Positions 20,436 to 28,744 of a stretch of DNA of 64,000 bases are shown piece by piece (the first letter of the stretch is position 1; each line of letters begins with the position of its first letter). The notes under the pieces were generated by a model. The model did not search any database. It was not told where the DNA came from and was given only the letters and a program-made list of their open reading frames with translations. The DNA is from Microbacterium sp. Clip185 (GTDB lineage Bacteria; Actinomycetota; Actinomycetes; Actinomycetales; Microbacteriaceae): contig NZ_CP117996.1 of the NCBI RefSeq assembly GCF_028743715.1, forward strand, positions 1,426,001 through 1,490,000, given 5' to 3'. The position numbers were made by a program, and so were the translations under genes.

Positions 20436-20476
20436 CGTATCGGAAACTCCATACGGTCCTATGACGGGCGTATGGA
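20436..20476. promoter_or_regulatory. Three-half-site inverted repeat upstream of alr
   Basis: TCCATACG (20448-20455) and CGTATGGA (20469-20476) are an exact 8-bp inverted repeat with a 13-base spacer, and a further CGTAT half-site lies at 20436-20440, inverted relative to the middle one. The cluster is directly before the alr start and within the divergent space with the zinc-finger gene, so it is a candidate operator. No regulator is identified. Confidence 0.45.
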
Positions 20477-20488
20477 TTGACTCTGAGA

Positions 20489-21646
20489 GTGTCATCCGCC
20501 TCCCGTCCCCGTGCTGACGCAGTCCGTTCGGGCGCGGAACTGCGCGTGCACGAGGACGCGATCAGAGCCAATGTGCGCTACTTCGCCCGCTGCACGCGGG
20601 ACCGGTTGATGGCGGTGCTCAAGGCCGATGGATTCGGGCACGGCTCCCTTGCGTCCGCGGTGGTCGACGAGGGGGCGACCTGGCTGGGCGTCGCATCGAT
20701 CGACGAGGCGCTCGTGCTTCGACGAGCTCGGCCCGACGTGCCGATCCTGAGTTGGCTGAATCCCGTCGACGCCGACTTCGACGCGGCTGTGTCGGAGCGC
20801 ATCGACCTCGGCGTGTCCAGCGCCGACGGCCTGCATGCCATCGTGCAGGCTGCGCGTCACCTCGGCCGCCGGGCCCGCCTGCACCTGCATGTCGACCTGG
20901 GTATGAGCCGTGATGGCACCCCCGCATCCGACTGGCGAAGCCTCTGCGAACTCGCCCGGATGGCCGAGCGCGAGGGGCACGTGCGGGTCGTCGGCGTCAT
21001 GGGGCATATGTCGTGCGCCGATCGTCCAGAGAATCCGCAGAACCTCCGCGAGCGGCTTCTCTTCGGAGCGGCGATCCGCAGCGCTCGGCACAGGGGCCTC
21101 GCGCCGGCTGTCACTCATCTGGCCGCCACGGCGGCGACCATCACGGGGGCCGGCGGCGACCACGATCTCCACCGCATCGGAGCAGGCCTGTACGGGATCG
21201 ATCCCTCGCGGACCTCGAGTGCGCTGCGCTTCGCGCTCTCCCTGCACGCTCCGGTCATCAGCGCGCGTCGGGTCGGATCGGGAGTGAGCGTCGGCTACGG
21301 CGGCTGCTTCACCACAGACGGCCCGACACACCTCGCACTGTTTCCCTTGGGATACGCGGACGGGCTGCCGCGTGCGGCCTCCCACCGGGCGGAGGTCCTC
21401 GTGCGGGGTCGTCGTCGCCCGATCGTCGGGCTGATCTCCATGGACATGGTTGTGGTCGATACCGGTGACGACCTTCTGACGCCGGGGGAGACCGCGACGT
21501 TCTTCGGTCCCGGCGAACAAGGAGAGCCGACGGTGGCGGACTGGGCGACATGGGCGCAGACGATCGAGCACGAGATCGTCACGCGGATCGGTGCACGCGT
21601 GGCTCGCGTGCACCGAAGAACACACATCGAGAGGAACCCGGAATGA
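20489..21646 (+). CDS. alr: Alanine racemase
   Basis: 385-residue PLP-dependent fold-type III racemase interconverting L- and D-alanine. The PLP lysine is K45 in KADGFGHG (usually KADAYGHG), and the opposing tyrosine is in SVGYGG. RIGAGLYG, LGYADGLPR and SMDM are also present. GTG at 20489 is preferred; an in-frame TTG at 20477 is the alternative. The stop overlaps ddl by ATGA, so the two form a D-Ala-D-Ala synthesis unit. Whether it is the housekeeping racemase cannot be told here. Confidence 0.9.
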   Translation: MSSASRPRADAVRSGAELRVHEDAIRANVRYFARCTRDRLMAVLKADGFGHGSLASAVVDEGATWLGVASIDEALVLRRARPDVPILSWLNPVDADFDAAVSERIDLGVSSADGLHAIVQAARHLGRRARLHLHVDLGMSRDGTPASDWRSLCELARMAEREGHVRVVGVMGHMSCADRPENPQNLRERLLFGAAIRSARHRGLAPAVTHLAATAATITGAGGDHDLHRIGAGLYGIDPSRTSSALRFALSLHAPVISARRVGSGVSVGYGGCFTTDGPTHLALFPLGYADGLPRAASHRAEVLVRGRRRPIVGLISMDMVVVDTGDDLLTPGETATFFGPGEQGEPTVADWATWAQTIEHEIVTRIGARVARVHRRTHIERNPE

Positions 21647-22602
21647 CGACAGTCCGGCAGCGAAGGGTCGCGGTCATCGGCGGCGGAGCGAACGACGAAC
21701 ACGACGTGTCGCTCGCGTCGGCCGCCGCGGTGGCACGCGCATCGCGAGTTCTCGGCGACGACGTGTGTGAGCTGACAATCGACCGAGGCGGGCAGTGGCG
21801 TCGCGCCGGACGGTCGCTCACGCCCGCCGACGCCGTCGGCCTTCTCGGCGGCTGCGACGTGGCCTTCCCCGCTCTGCACGGGGTGAACGGGGAGGACGGG
21901 GCGGTCGCCGGCCTTCTCACGATGCTGGGCGTCCCGTTCGCGGGTTCGCCGGTACGTGCCGGAGCGTTGGCGATGGACAAGTGGGCGATGAAGCTCGTCG
22001 CGGGCGCGCTCGGGGTGGCGACGGCTCCAGGAATCCTGATCGAGCCGGGTGATGCGGTATCAAGCGTCCCCCTTGCTGCTCCCTTCGTCGTGAAGCCGAC
22101 GTCGGGCGGCTCGAGCAACGGCGTCTCGCTCGTCTCGGATGCGGAGGACCTGGCGGTCGCGATCGAACGTGCGCGCTGCGCCGGCAGCAGCGTTCTGGTC
22201 GAACCCTTCATCACCGGGCGCGAGGTGGACATCGCCGTCTTCCGCGGTCGTTCGGGTGCACTCCGCGTCGGCGAACCCTTGGAGATCGCCGTCGCCGAGC
22301 GCGCGGTGTTCGACCAGGTCGCGAAGTATGACGGCAGTGCACCGTTCGTCATCCCGGCGCGCGTGACGTCGGACGAGTGGGAAGCGCTGGAGCACGACGC
22401 GGTGCGTCTCTACGACGCGCTCGGATGCGCGGGTGTCGCACGCTTCGACTTCTTCGTCACCGGTCGCGGTGTGGTGCTCAACGAGGTGAACACCACACCG
22501 GGGATGACGGAGCACTCGCAGGTGCCCCGCATGTTCGACGCCGTCGGGCTGGGCTACACGTCCCTCATCGATCAGCTGCTCGACGCGGCCCTCGCGCGGT
22601 GA
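21643..22602 (+). CDS. ddl: D-alanine--D-alanine ligase family protein
   Basis: 319-residue ATP-grasp ligase. EHDVSLAS is the first-alanine binding segment, GGSSNGVSLV the SSxGV loop, and EVNTTPGMT the metal-binding C-terminal motif. The omega-loop reads FDQVAKY: the AKY tyrosine that favours D-alanine as second substrate is kept, while the preceding YDY of typical Ddl is FDQ. It is somewhat shorter than many Ddl proteins (about 340-370). ATG at 21643 has GAGGAA upstream and overlaps the alr stop. D-Ala-D-Ala activity is inferred; another D-amino acid or hydroxy acid is not excluded. Confidence 0.85.
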   Translation: MTTVRQRRVAVIGGGANDEHDVSLASAAAVARASRVLGDDVCELTIDRGGQWRRAGRSLTPADAVGLLGGCDVAFPALHGVNGEDGAVAGLLTMLGVPFAGSPVRAGALAMDKWAMKLVAGALGVATAPGILIEPGDAVSSVPLAAPFVVKPTSGGSSNGVSLVSDAEDLAVAIERARCAGSSVLVEPFITGREVDIAVFRGRSGALRVGEPLEIAVAERAVFDQVAKYDGSAPFVIPARVTSDEWEALEHDAVRLYDALGCAGVARFDFFVTGRGVVLNEVNTTPGMTEHSQVPRMFDAVGLGYTSLIDQLLDAALAR

Positions 22603-22621
22603 GCGGCCGGCCGAGCGTGAC

Positions 22622-24250
22622 TCACGACCGCGTTGAACGCGGCGTCGCGCCGGTCGCGATCAGGTGTTCGGTGTCGACGGACACCGCGAGCGTCTGTGCG
22701 TCGTGAATGACCTGCTGGTCGTATCCCGTGAGCCGTTCGGCGTGCTGACTCAGGTGTTCGCGCCAACTGCCCACGTCGAAGACCTCCACGAGCACTCCCG
22801 GCTGCTCGCGCTCGGCGTACAGCGTCCAGCTGCGTGCCCCGGTCCGTCGTCTGCTGTGCTCGACGAGCTGCATGCGGGTGAGGAACTCTGACCGGCTCCC
22901 GTCATCGACCTGGTAGCGCACGAGGACGAGGGTCTGCGCATTCTCGTTGATGTCGATGTCCGACTCGAGCTGCGGCAAGGGGAGCTCGCCGCGACCTCGA
23001 GCGATATGGGTCGTCGGTGCGAGGGGGAGCGCGAGCTGGCTGAGCGCGACGAGGACGACGACGACACCCGCGCCGAGACAGGCGGCGACCGATCCGGTCC
23101 ACCCGGCGACGACGCCGGCGAGTGCGGAACCCACCGCAGTCGAGCCGAACAGCACCATCTGGTAGATCGACAGCCCGCGTGTGCGCACCCATGAGGGCAG
23201 GAAGGACTGCACGGCTCCGTTGAGCGTTGCGATCACCCCGATCCATCCGGCGCCGCCGACCGCGAGGATGATGACGCTGACAGCGGCCCACGGCGACAGG
23301 GCGGTCCCGACCATGCTCGCTCCGAACACGACGGCGCACAGCAGGACGGTGCGGTTCACGCCGATGGCGTCGCGCAGGCGCGGCATGGTGAAGGCGCCGA
23401 CGATGGAACCCGCGCCTACCCCCGCAAGGAGAACGCCGTAGCCTGTCGCATCCAGTCCCAGTCGCTCGGTCGCGAGGAGCGGGAGGAGGGCGTACAGTGC
23501 CGACGCGGGGACGATGAAGAGCCCGAGGCGCAGGTAGAGGGCTCGGATGATCCCCGCGTTTCGCACGTAGCGGACGCCGGCCCGTGTGGCGTCCAGGAAA
23601 GGCTCGAAACCGTGCGGCAGGGGTCGGTACCCCCGCCACGCGAGCAACACCACGAGAAAGACCGCGAAGGATGCGGCGTTCAGCGCGAAGACGAACGCCA
23701 CTCCCAGCAGGGAGACCAGGGCGCCTGCGATCGCGGGACCGATCGCCCGCGCGACGTTCACCGATATCGAGCTGAGCGATGCCGCATTGGGGATGAAGGG
23801 CGTCGGCACGATCTCTGCGGAGATCGCGCCGTATGCGGGCAACTGCACGGCCGAGGCCGCGCCGAGCACGAGGGTCAGGGCAAGCAGCAGATAGGGCGAC
23901 ATCTCGCCCGTCATGGTGAGAACGACGAGTACGCCTCCGATGACGACCTGCGTGGCCTGCACCCAGATCAGCAGGGTGCGTCGATTGAGGAGTTCGCCGA
24001 TCACGCCGGCGGGGATTCCGAGAAGCAGGACGGGCGCGGCGCTCGCTGTCTGCACGAGGGCGATGAGCAGCGGAGAACCGTGCTGTTCTACGAGGAACCA
24101 CTGCGCCCCCACCGTCTGCATCCAGCTGCCGATGTTGCTGATCAGGGCAGCGATCCACAGGGCGCGGAACGCCGGCACGGTGAGGGGTGCCAGTGCCCCC
24201 ACCCTGGCGGGTGCTGCGGGAACGGTCGCCGGGTCTGATGCCTCGATCAT
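22622..24250 (-). CDS. MFS_3-type exporter with C-terminal monooxygenase-like extension
   Basis: 542-residue protein: twelve-helix major facilitator domain (about residues 20-420) of the MFS_3 'transmembrane secretion effector' type related to enterobactin exporter EntS, then a soluble extension of about 100 residues with an antibiotic-biosynthesis-monooxygenase-like pattern (LVLVRYQVDD...FLTRMQLVEHSRRRTGARSW). The start at 24250 is set by AGGAAGGG upstream; the frame is open for a further 244 codons but that is not coding. It converges on ddl with 19 bases between stops. Export substrate unknown. Confidence 0.8.
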   Translation of the reverse strand: MIEASDPATVPAAPARVGALAPLTVPAFRALWIAALISNIGSWMQTVGAQWFLVEQHGSPLLIALVQTASAAPVLLLGIPAGVIGELLNRRTLLIWVQATQVVIGGVLVVLTMTGEMSPYLLLALTLVLGAASAVQLPAYGAISAEIVPTPFIPNAASLSSISVNVARAIGPAIAGALVSLLGVAFVFALNAASFAVFLVVLLAWRGYRPLPHGFEPFLDATRAGVRYVRNAGIIRALYLRLGLFIVPASALYALLPLLATERLGLDATGYGVLLAGVGAGSIVGAFTMPRLRDAIGVNRTVLLCAVVFGASMVGTALSPWAAVSVIILAVGGAGWIGVIATLNGAVQSFLPSWVRTRGLSIYQMVLFGSTAVGSALAGVVAGWTGSVAACLGAGVVVVLVALSQLALPLAPTTHIARGRGELPLPQLESDIDINENAQTLVLVRYQVDDGSRSEFLTRMQLVEHSRRRTGARSWTLYAEREQPGVLVEVFDVGSWREHLSQHAERLTGYDQQVIHDAQTLAVSVDTEHLIATGATPRSTRS

Positions 24251-24383
24251 GCGCTGCCCTTCCTGCGTCCGAGGCCGGACGCGCTCTTCAGCAAAGCGTG
24301 TTGTGCCGTCCGGCGCGCCGGACAGCTGACGAAAGAACGCTCGACACGCTCGAAGGCGCGTCGATATCCAGAGAGTTACAGAC

Positions 24384-24412
24384 TTGTGATTCTCAGTTGG
24401 GCCGGAGATAAT
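24384..24412 (+). promoter_or_regulatory. Sigma-70-type promoter for the DUF3145 gene
   Basis: TTGTGA (24384-24389) and GATAAT (24407-24412) are separated by exactly 17 bases, a near-consensus housekeeping promoter and the best seen in the window. It sits in an AT-richer stretch of the 240-base divergent space 24251-24490 and would give a leader of about 70 bases. I saw no other clear feature in that space. Confidence 0.7.
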
Positions 24413-24490
24413 GGCCGGACAACCGCATATCCGTAGCTCGTTCGCCGAGTCAGGTCGTAGGGGAAGACGCACCTGATGATCGGAGAGAGT

Positions 24491-24994
24491 ATGGCTGCAC
24501 ACATGGCGCGCGGAGTGGTCTTCATCCACTCGGCGCCACGCGCGTTGTGTCCCCACCTCGAGTGGGCCGTCGGGCGTGTCCTCGGACGCGCCGTGAACTT
24601 CGAGTGGTCGGATCAGCCGGTCCTGCCGGGGAGTCGGAGGGCCGAGTTCTACTGGGAAGCCCCGAACGGCACGGGTGCGGCACTCGCGAGCGCGATGCAC
24701 GGCTGGGAGCACCTGCGCTTCGAGGTGTCCGAGGACCCGAGTGCCCGCAGCGACGGCGGCCGCTGGATGCATACGCCGGACCTGGGGGTGCATTTCGCTC
24801 AGACGGACACCGCGGGCAACGTGGTGATCGGGGAGGATCGCATCCGCTACGCGATGGAGATCGCCGCGGGAGATGCAGCGGAGCTGCAGCGCGAGCTCAG
24901 CGTCGCCCTGGGCGGAGCGTGGGACGAAGAGCTGGAGCCCTTCCGCCAGGCCGGCGACGACGCCCCCGTGGTGTGGTTGCACAAGGTGGGCTGA
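24491..24994 (+). CDS. DUF3145 family protein
   Basis: 167-residue cytoplasmic protein of the actinobacteria-restricted DUF3145 family. The opening MARGVVFIHSAPRALCPHLEWA and the Trp-rich centre (FEWSDQP, FYWEAP, GWEHLRFEV) are characteristic. Function is unknown; no catalytic motif is evident. ATG at 24491 gives the conserved N-terminus and has GGAGAG upstream; an in-frame ATG at 24476 adds five residues. It is expressed from the promoter at 24384 and ends before a strong bidirectional terminator opposite fabF. Confidence 0.85.
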   Translation: MAAHMARGVVFIHSAPRALCPHLEWAVGRVLGRAVNFEWSDQPVLPGSRRAEFYWEAPNGTGAALASAMHGWEHLRFEVSEDPSARSDGGRWMHTPDLGVHFAQTDTAGNVVIGEDRIRYAMEIAAGDAAELQRELSVALGGAWDEELEPFRQAGDDAPVVWLHKVG

Positions 24995-25083
24995 CCAAGA
25001 CCTCGGGCGGCGGGAGCGCTGCTACCGGATGCCGGTCGACCTGGTCCCGGCGCTGGGAAGGCGCACCGCCGCCCGATACGACG

Positions 25084-25114
25084 AAGACCCGGAGAGCGTT
25101 GCTCTCCGGGTCTT
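25084..25114. terminator. Bidirectional terminator between DUF3145 gene and fabF
   Basis: Arms 25084-25097 and 25101-25114 are a perfect 14-bp inverted repeat with a three-base loop. A short TTT closes the plus-strand side and AA lies at the other foot. It serves the convergent ends of the DUF3145 gene and the fab operon. Confidence 0.85.
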
Positions 25115-25126
25115 TCGACGTCAGGC

Positions 25127-26365
25127 TCAGATGCTCGAGAAAGCGACGACGGCGTTGTGTCCGCCGAAGCCGAACGAGTTGCTGATCGCGAGCTGGTCGC
25201 CGGCTCCGAGCGACTGGACCGAGCCGGAAACGCGGAAGGGCACGGCGGGGTCCTGCTCGGTGATGTTGATCGTGGGCGGTGCCTGACGCTCGCTGATGGC
25301 GAGGATCGTGAAGATCGCCTCGAGCGCTCCGGTGCCGCCGAGAAGGTGACCCGTGGAGGCCTTCGTCGCCGATACGGGGATGTCGTCGATGCGGTTGCCG
25401 AAGACGGCCTTGAGTGCGGTGTACTCGTTCGGGTCTCCGACGGGCGTCGAGGTGGCGTGCGCGTTGATGTGCGTCACGTCGTCGACGGACGCGTCGGCCA
25501 TCGTGAGCGCGAGTTCCACGGCTCGTGCGGCGCCGGCACCCTCGGGGTCGTTGGCGGTGATGTGGTACGAGTCCGCCGTCACACCGCCACCGGCGACGAC
25601 GGCGTAGATCTTCGCTCCGCGCGCGCGAGCGTGCTCCTCGGTTTCGAGGATGAGCGCGGCGGCACCCTCGCCCATGACGAAGCCGTCGCGGTCGATGCTG
25701 GTCGGGCGTGACGCGGTGGCGGGATCGTCATTGCGCTTGGAGAGCGCCTGCATGGAGGCGAACGACGCGATCGTGATCGGGTGGATGGCGGACTCGGTGC
25801 CACCGGCGATCACGACGTCGGCGAGACCGTCGCGCAGATGCTCGATCGCGTTGACGATGGACTCCGTGCTGGAGGCGCAGGCGCTGGCGACCGTGCGAGC
25901 GAACGCTCGGGCGCCGAAGTGCAGCGACAGGTTGCCGGCCGCAGCATTGGGCATGAGCATCGGGACGGTCATCGGCATGACGCGACGGGGGCCCTTCTCG
26001 CGGAGGGTGTCCCAGGCATCGAGAAGGGTCCAGACGCCGCCGATTCCGGTCGCGAAGTCGACGCCCAGACGCTCCGGGGCGACATCGGGCGCGCCGGCGT
26101 CCGCCCAGGCCTCCTTGGCCGCAATGAGGGCGAACTGCGAAGATGGGTCGAGACGCTTGGCGATCGGCCGCTCGAGCACCTCCTCCGGGCGGACCTTCGC
26201 CTCGGCGGCGAAGGTCACCGGGAGGGAGTACTGCTCCACCCAGTCGTGCTCGAGAGTGCGCGTACCGGACTCTCCGTTCAGCAGGGCGGACCAGCTCTCG
26301 GGCGCGGTTCCTCCGAGAGGGGAGGAGGCTCCGATGCCGGTGACGACGATGCGGGCGGTGCTCAT
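25127..26365 (-). CDS. fabF: Beta-ketoacyl-ACP synthase II
   Basis: 412-residue condensing enzyme that extends acyl-ACP with malonyl-ACP in type II fatty acid synthesis. The thiolase-fold active site is complete: C163 in SACASST, H303 in NAHATSTP, K335 and H340 in ATKASTGH. The start at 26365 follows a CGGAGA ribosome site. It is the last gene of the fabD-fabH-acpP-fabF run, in the same order as the Streptomyces coelicolor fab cluster. FabF rather than FabB is chosen from context and length. Confidence 0.95.
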   Translation of the reverse strand: MSTARIVVTGIGASSPLGGTAPESWSALLNGESGTRTLEHDWVEQYSLPVTFAAEAKVRPEEVLERPIAKRLDPSSQFALIAAKEAWADAGAPDVAPERLGVDFATGIGGVWTLLDAWDTLREKGPRRVMPMTVPMLMPNAAAGNLSLHFGARAFARTVASACASSTESIVNAIEHLRDGLADVVIAGGTESAIHPITIASFASMQALSKRNDDPATASRPTSIDRDGFVMGEGAAALILETEEHARARGAKIYAVVAGGGVTADSYHITANDPEGAGAARAVELALTMADASVDDVTHINAHATSTPVGDPNEYTALKAVFGNRIDDIPVSATKASTGHLLGGTGALEAIFTILAISERQAPPTINITEQDPAVPFRVSGSVQSLGAGDQLAISNSFGFGGHNAVVAFSSI

Positions 26366-26420
26366 GTTCGGTCTCCGAGTCGGGGTGGCGGTGGGGGCGT
26401 GGCGCCCCCACCGCAGGGGG

Positions 26421-26669
26421 TCACGCCTGGTTCGAGGTGATGTAGGTGACGGCGTCGCCGACGGTCTTGAGGTTCTTGACCTCGTCGTCGGGGATCGTGA
26501 CGCCGAACTTCTCCTCGGCATTGACGACGATGGTCATCATCGAGATCGAGTCGATGTCGAGGTCGTCGGTGAAGGACTTCTCGAGGGCGACCTCGTCGGC
26601 CGAGATGCCGGTCTCGTCGGTGATGAGCTCGGCGAGTCCGGCGAGGACCTCGTCAGTGGTGAAAGCCAT
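26421..26669 (-). CDS. acpP: Acyl carrier protein
   Basis: 82-residue acidic carrier protein. The phosphopantetheine attachment residue is S41 in DIDSIS, where the textbook motif is DSL; the Ile substitution is conservative. The four-helix ACP pattern and FTDDLDID segment match actinobacterial AcpM/AcpP. It lies between fabH and fabF with 55-70 base gaps. AAGGAGAC upstream of the ATG is a strong ribosome site, in line with the high expression ACP needs. Confidence 0.96.
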   Translation of the reverse strand: MAFTTDEVLAGLAELITDETGISADEVALEKSFTDDLDIDSISMMTIVVNAEEKFGVTIPDDEVKNLKTVGDAVTYITSNQA

Positions 26670-26737
26670 GATGTCTCCTTGTTCGATATGGCTGGGGGCG
26701 TTGACCGCGAATCAGTCTAGAGGCGCGGGGTCTCGGC

Positions 26738-27742
26738 TCACGGGAGCACGACAACCTGTGCGCCGAACACGAGACCGGCGCCGAAGCCGATCTGGAGCGC
26801 GAGGCCGCCGCTGAGTTCGGGGTGCTCTTCGAGCAGACGATGGGTGGCGAGGGGAACCGATGCCGCGGAGGTGTTGCCCGTCGTCTCGATGTCGCGACCG
26901 ATGAGGACCGTGTCCGGCAGACCCAGCTGCTTCGCGAACTCGTCGATGATGCGCATGTTCGCCTGGTGCGGCACGAAGGCGGCCAGATCGGATGCGGTGA
27001 CGCCGGCCTCCTCGAGCGCCTGACGTGCGACCTTCACCATCTCCCACACGGCCCACCGGAACACGGTGGGGCCTTCCTGTCGGAGGGTCGGCCACGGCGA
27101 GGTGCCGTCGCGGAACTCGACGAGCGTCGCGTCCATGCCCACCGCATCCGCCTTCGAGCCGTCGGATCCCCAGATCGTGGGTCCGATGGCCGGGGTGTCG
27201 CTCGGGCCGATCACGACAGCGCCGGCTCCGTCGCCCAGGAGGAACGAGATCGTCCGGTCAGTGGGGTCGACGACGTCCGAGAGCTTCTCCGCACCGATCA
27301 CGACCGCGTAATGCGCGACGCCCGCCCGGATGAGCGCGTCTGCCTGGGCGACACCGTAGGTGAAGCCCGCGCACGCGGCGTTCGAGTCGTAGGCGGCCGC
27401 GGGGTTCGCGCAGATCCGATCGGCGACGACGGCCGACATCGAGGGTGTCTGGCGGACGTTGCTGATCGTCGCGACGATGACGAGGTCGATCAGCTCGGGG
27501 GAGACACCGGATCGCTCGACGGCCTCTTTCGCGGCGGTCGTCGCGAGGTCGGTGGCGCTCGTGGTCGCGTTGGCGCGCACGCGCGTGACGATGCCGGTCC
27601 GCTGACGGATCCACTCGTCGCTCGAGTTGATCGGCTCGATGAGGTCGTCGTTGGGAACCGCGTTCTCGCCGCGGGCAGCGCCGTAGGACAGGATGCGCGT
27701 GTACTGCGGGCCGGTGGTCTGGCGCAGGGTCGGGGCGGTCAT
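26738..27742 (-). CDS. fabH: Beta-ketoacyl-ACP synthase III
   Basis: 334-residue initiating condensing enzyme, joining an acyl-CoA primer to malonyl-ACP. The catalytic triad is complete: C124 in NAACAGF, H259 in PHQANMRI and N290 in ETTGNTSAAS. The start at 27742 overlaps the fabD stop by ATGA. In Microbacteriaceae, FabH probably prefers branched primers, giving iso/anteiso fatty acids, but that is inference. Confidence 0.96.
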   Translation of the reverse strand: MTAPTLRQTTGPQYTRILSYGAARGENAVPNDDLIEPINSSDEWIRQRTGIVTRVRANATTSATDLATTAAKEAVERSGVSPELIDLVIVATISNVRQTPSMSAVVADRICANPAAAYDSNAACAGFTYGVAQADALIRAGVAHYAVVIGAEKLSDVVDPTDRTISFLLGDGAGAVVIGPSDTPAIGPTIWGSDGSKADAVGMDATLVEFRDGTSPWPTLRQEGPTVFRWAVWEMVKVARQALEEAGVTASDLAAFVPHQANMRIIDEFAKQLGLPDTVLIGRDIETTGNTSAASVPLATHRLLEEHPELSGGLALQIGFGAGLVFGAQVVVLP

Positions 27743-28659
27743 GCGTTGTCCTCCGAGAGCAGTGCGACGGCCGCATCCAGGTCGTCCGGGGTCTTGACGG
27801 CGACGGCGGGGACGCCGCGCAGTCCGCGCTTGGCGAGACCGGTGAGGGTGCCCGCGGGAGCGAACTCGATGAGGCCGGTGACGCCCGCCTCCGCGAAAGC
27901 CGCCATGTTCAGGTCCCACCGCACGGGAGAGGCGACCTGGCCGACCAGCAGGTCCAGCGCGCTCGCGCCGTCGGTGACCTCGGAGCCGTCCTTGTTCGTC
28001 CAGAGCGTCAGCGTCGGGTCGGAGGCGGTGAGCTCTGCCGCCGCACCCGCCAGCGCCTCGACAGCGGGCTGCATGTACCGCGTATGGAACGCTCCGGCGA
28101 CCTGCAGAGGAATGACGCGGGTGCCGCGAGGGGCCTCGGCGGCGAGTTCGGCAAGTGCGCCGACGGCGCCGGCTGCGACGATCTGGCCGCCGCCGTTGTA
28201 GTTGGCGGGGGTGAGATCCAGCTCGGCGAGGCGGGCGAGGACGGCTTCTTCGTCGCCGCCGAGGACGGCGCTCATGCCGGTCTCGGCCTGCGCTGCCGCG
28301 TCCGCCATCGCGCGTCCGCGCACGCCGACCAGACGAAGCGCGGAGACGTCGTCGATCACGCCGGATGCGGCGAGAGCGGCGACCTCGCCCACGGAGTGCC
28401 CGGCGACGCCGGCCGGAAGACCGGCCGCACGTGCGACGAGCGCGTGCCACGAGATCAGACTGGCGGCGACGATGAGCGGCTGCGCCACTTTGGTGTCACG
28501 GATCGCGTCGGCATCCCACTCGGTCCCCGCCGCGGCCAGGTCGACCTGGGCGGCCTCCGAGAGCTCGTCGAGCCGGGCGGCCACGCCGTCCAGCTCCAGC
28601 CAGGGGGAGAGGAACCCGGGCGTTTGGGAACCCTGCCCGGGGAAGAGACCGATGATCAC
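27739..28659 (-). CDS. fabD: Malonyl-CoA:ACP malonyltransferase
   Basis: 306-residue acyltransferase loading malonate from CoA onto ACP. It opens with the family GLFPGQGSQ, the nucleophile is S89 in GHSVG, and the partner His is in AFHTRYM. It is the first gene of the four-gene fab run, 85 bases downstream of the fasR stop. The stop overlaps fabH. Confidence 0.95.
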   Translation of the reverse strand: MIIGLFPGQGSQTPGFLSPWLELDGVAARLDELSEAAQVDLAAAGTEWDADAIRDTKVAQPLIVAASLISWHALVARAAGLPAGVAGHSVGEVAALAASGVIDDVSALRLVGVRGRAMADAAAQAETGMSAVLGGDEEAVLARLAELDLTPANYNGGGQIVAAGAVGALAELAAEAPRGTRVIPLQVAGAFHTRYMQPAVEALAGAAAELTASDPTLTLWTNKDGSEVTDGASALDLLVGQVASPVRWDLNMAAFAEAGVTGLIEFAPAGTLTGLAKRGLRGVPAVAVKTPDDLDAAVALLSEDNA

Positions 28660-28714
28660 CGTTCTATCCTGCCAATCTCCCCGACGGGGGTATGGATGTC
28701 ATGCGACAAGAAAC

Positions 28715-28738
28715 GCGGGTTCCTTTGCAGGTACCCGC
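28715..28738. promoter_or_regulatory. Inverted repeat between fasR and fabD
   Basis: GCGGGT (28715-28720) and ACCCGC (28733-28738) form a 6-bp inverted repeat with a 12-base spacer inside the 85-base gap. In the minus-strand transcript it could be a weak hairpin at the end of fasR or an operator for the fab genes. Distinguishing these needs experiment. Confidence 0.3.
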
Positions 28739-28744
28739 CAATTA

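Noticed and set aside
20489..22602. alr-ddl as a vancomycin-resistance (VanT/VanA-like) module
   Set aside because: The ligase keeps the AKY tyrosine associated with D-alanine as second substrate, and there is no vanX, vanH or vanS/vanR gene here.
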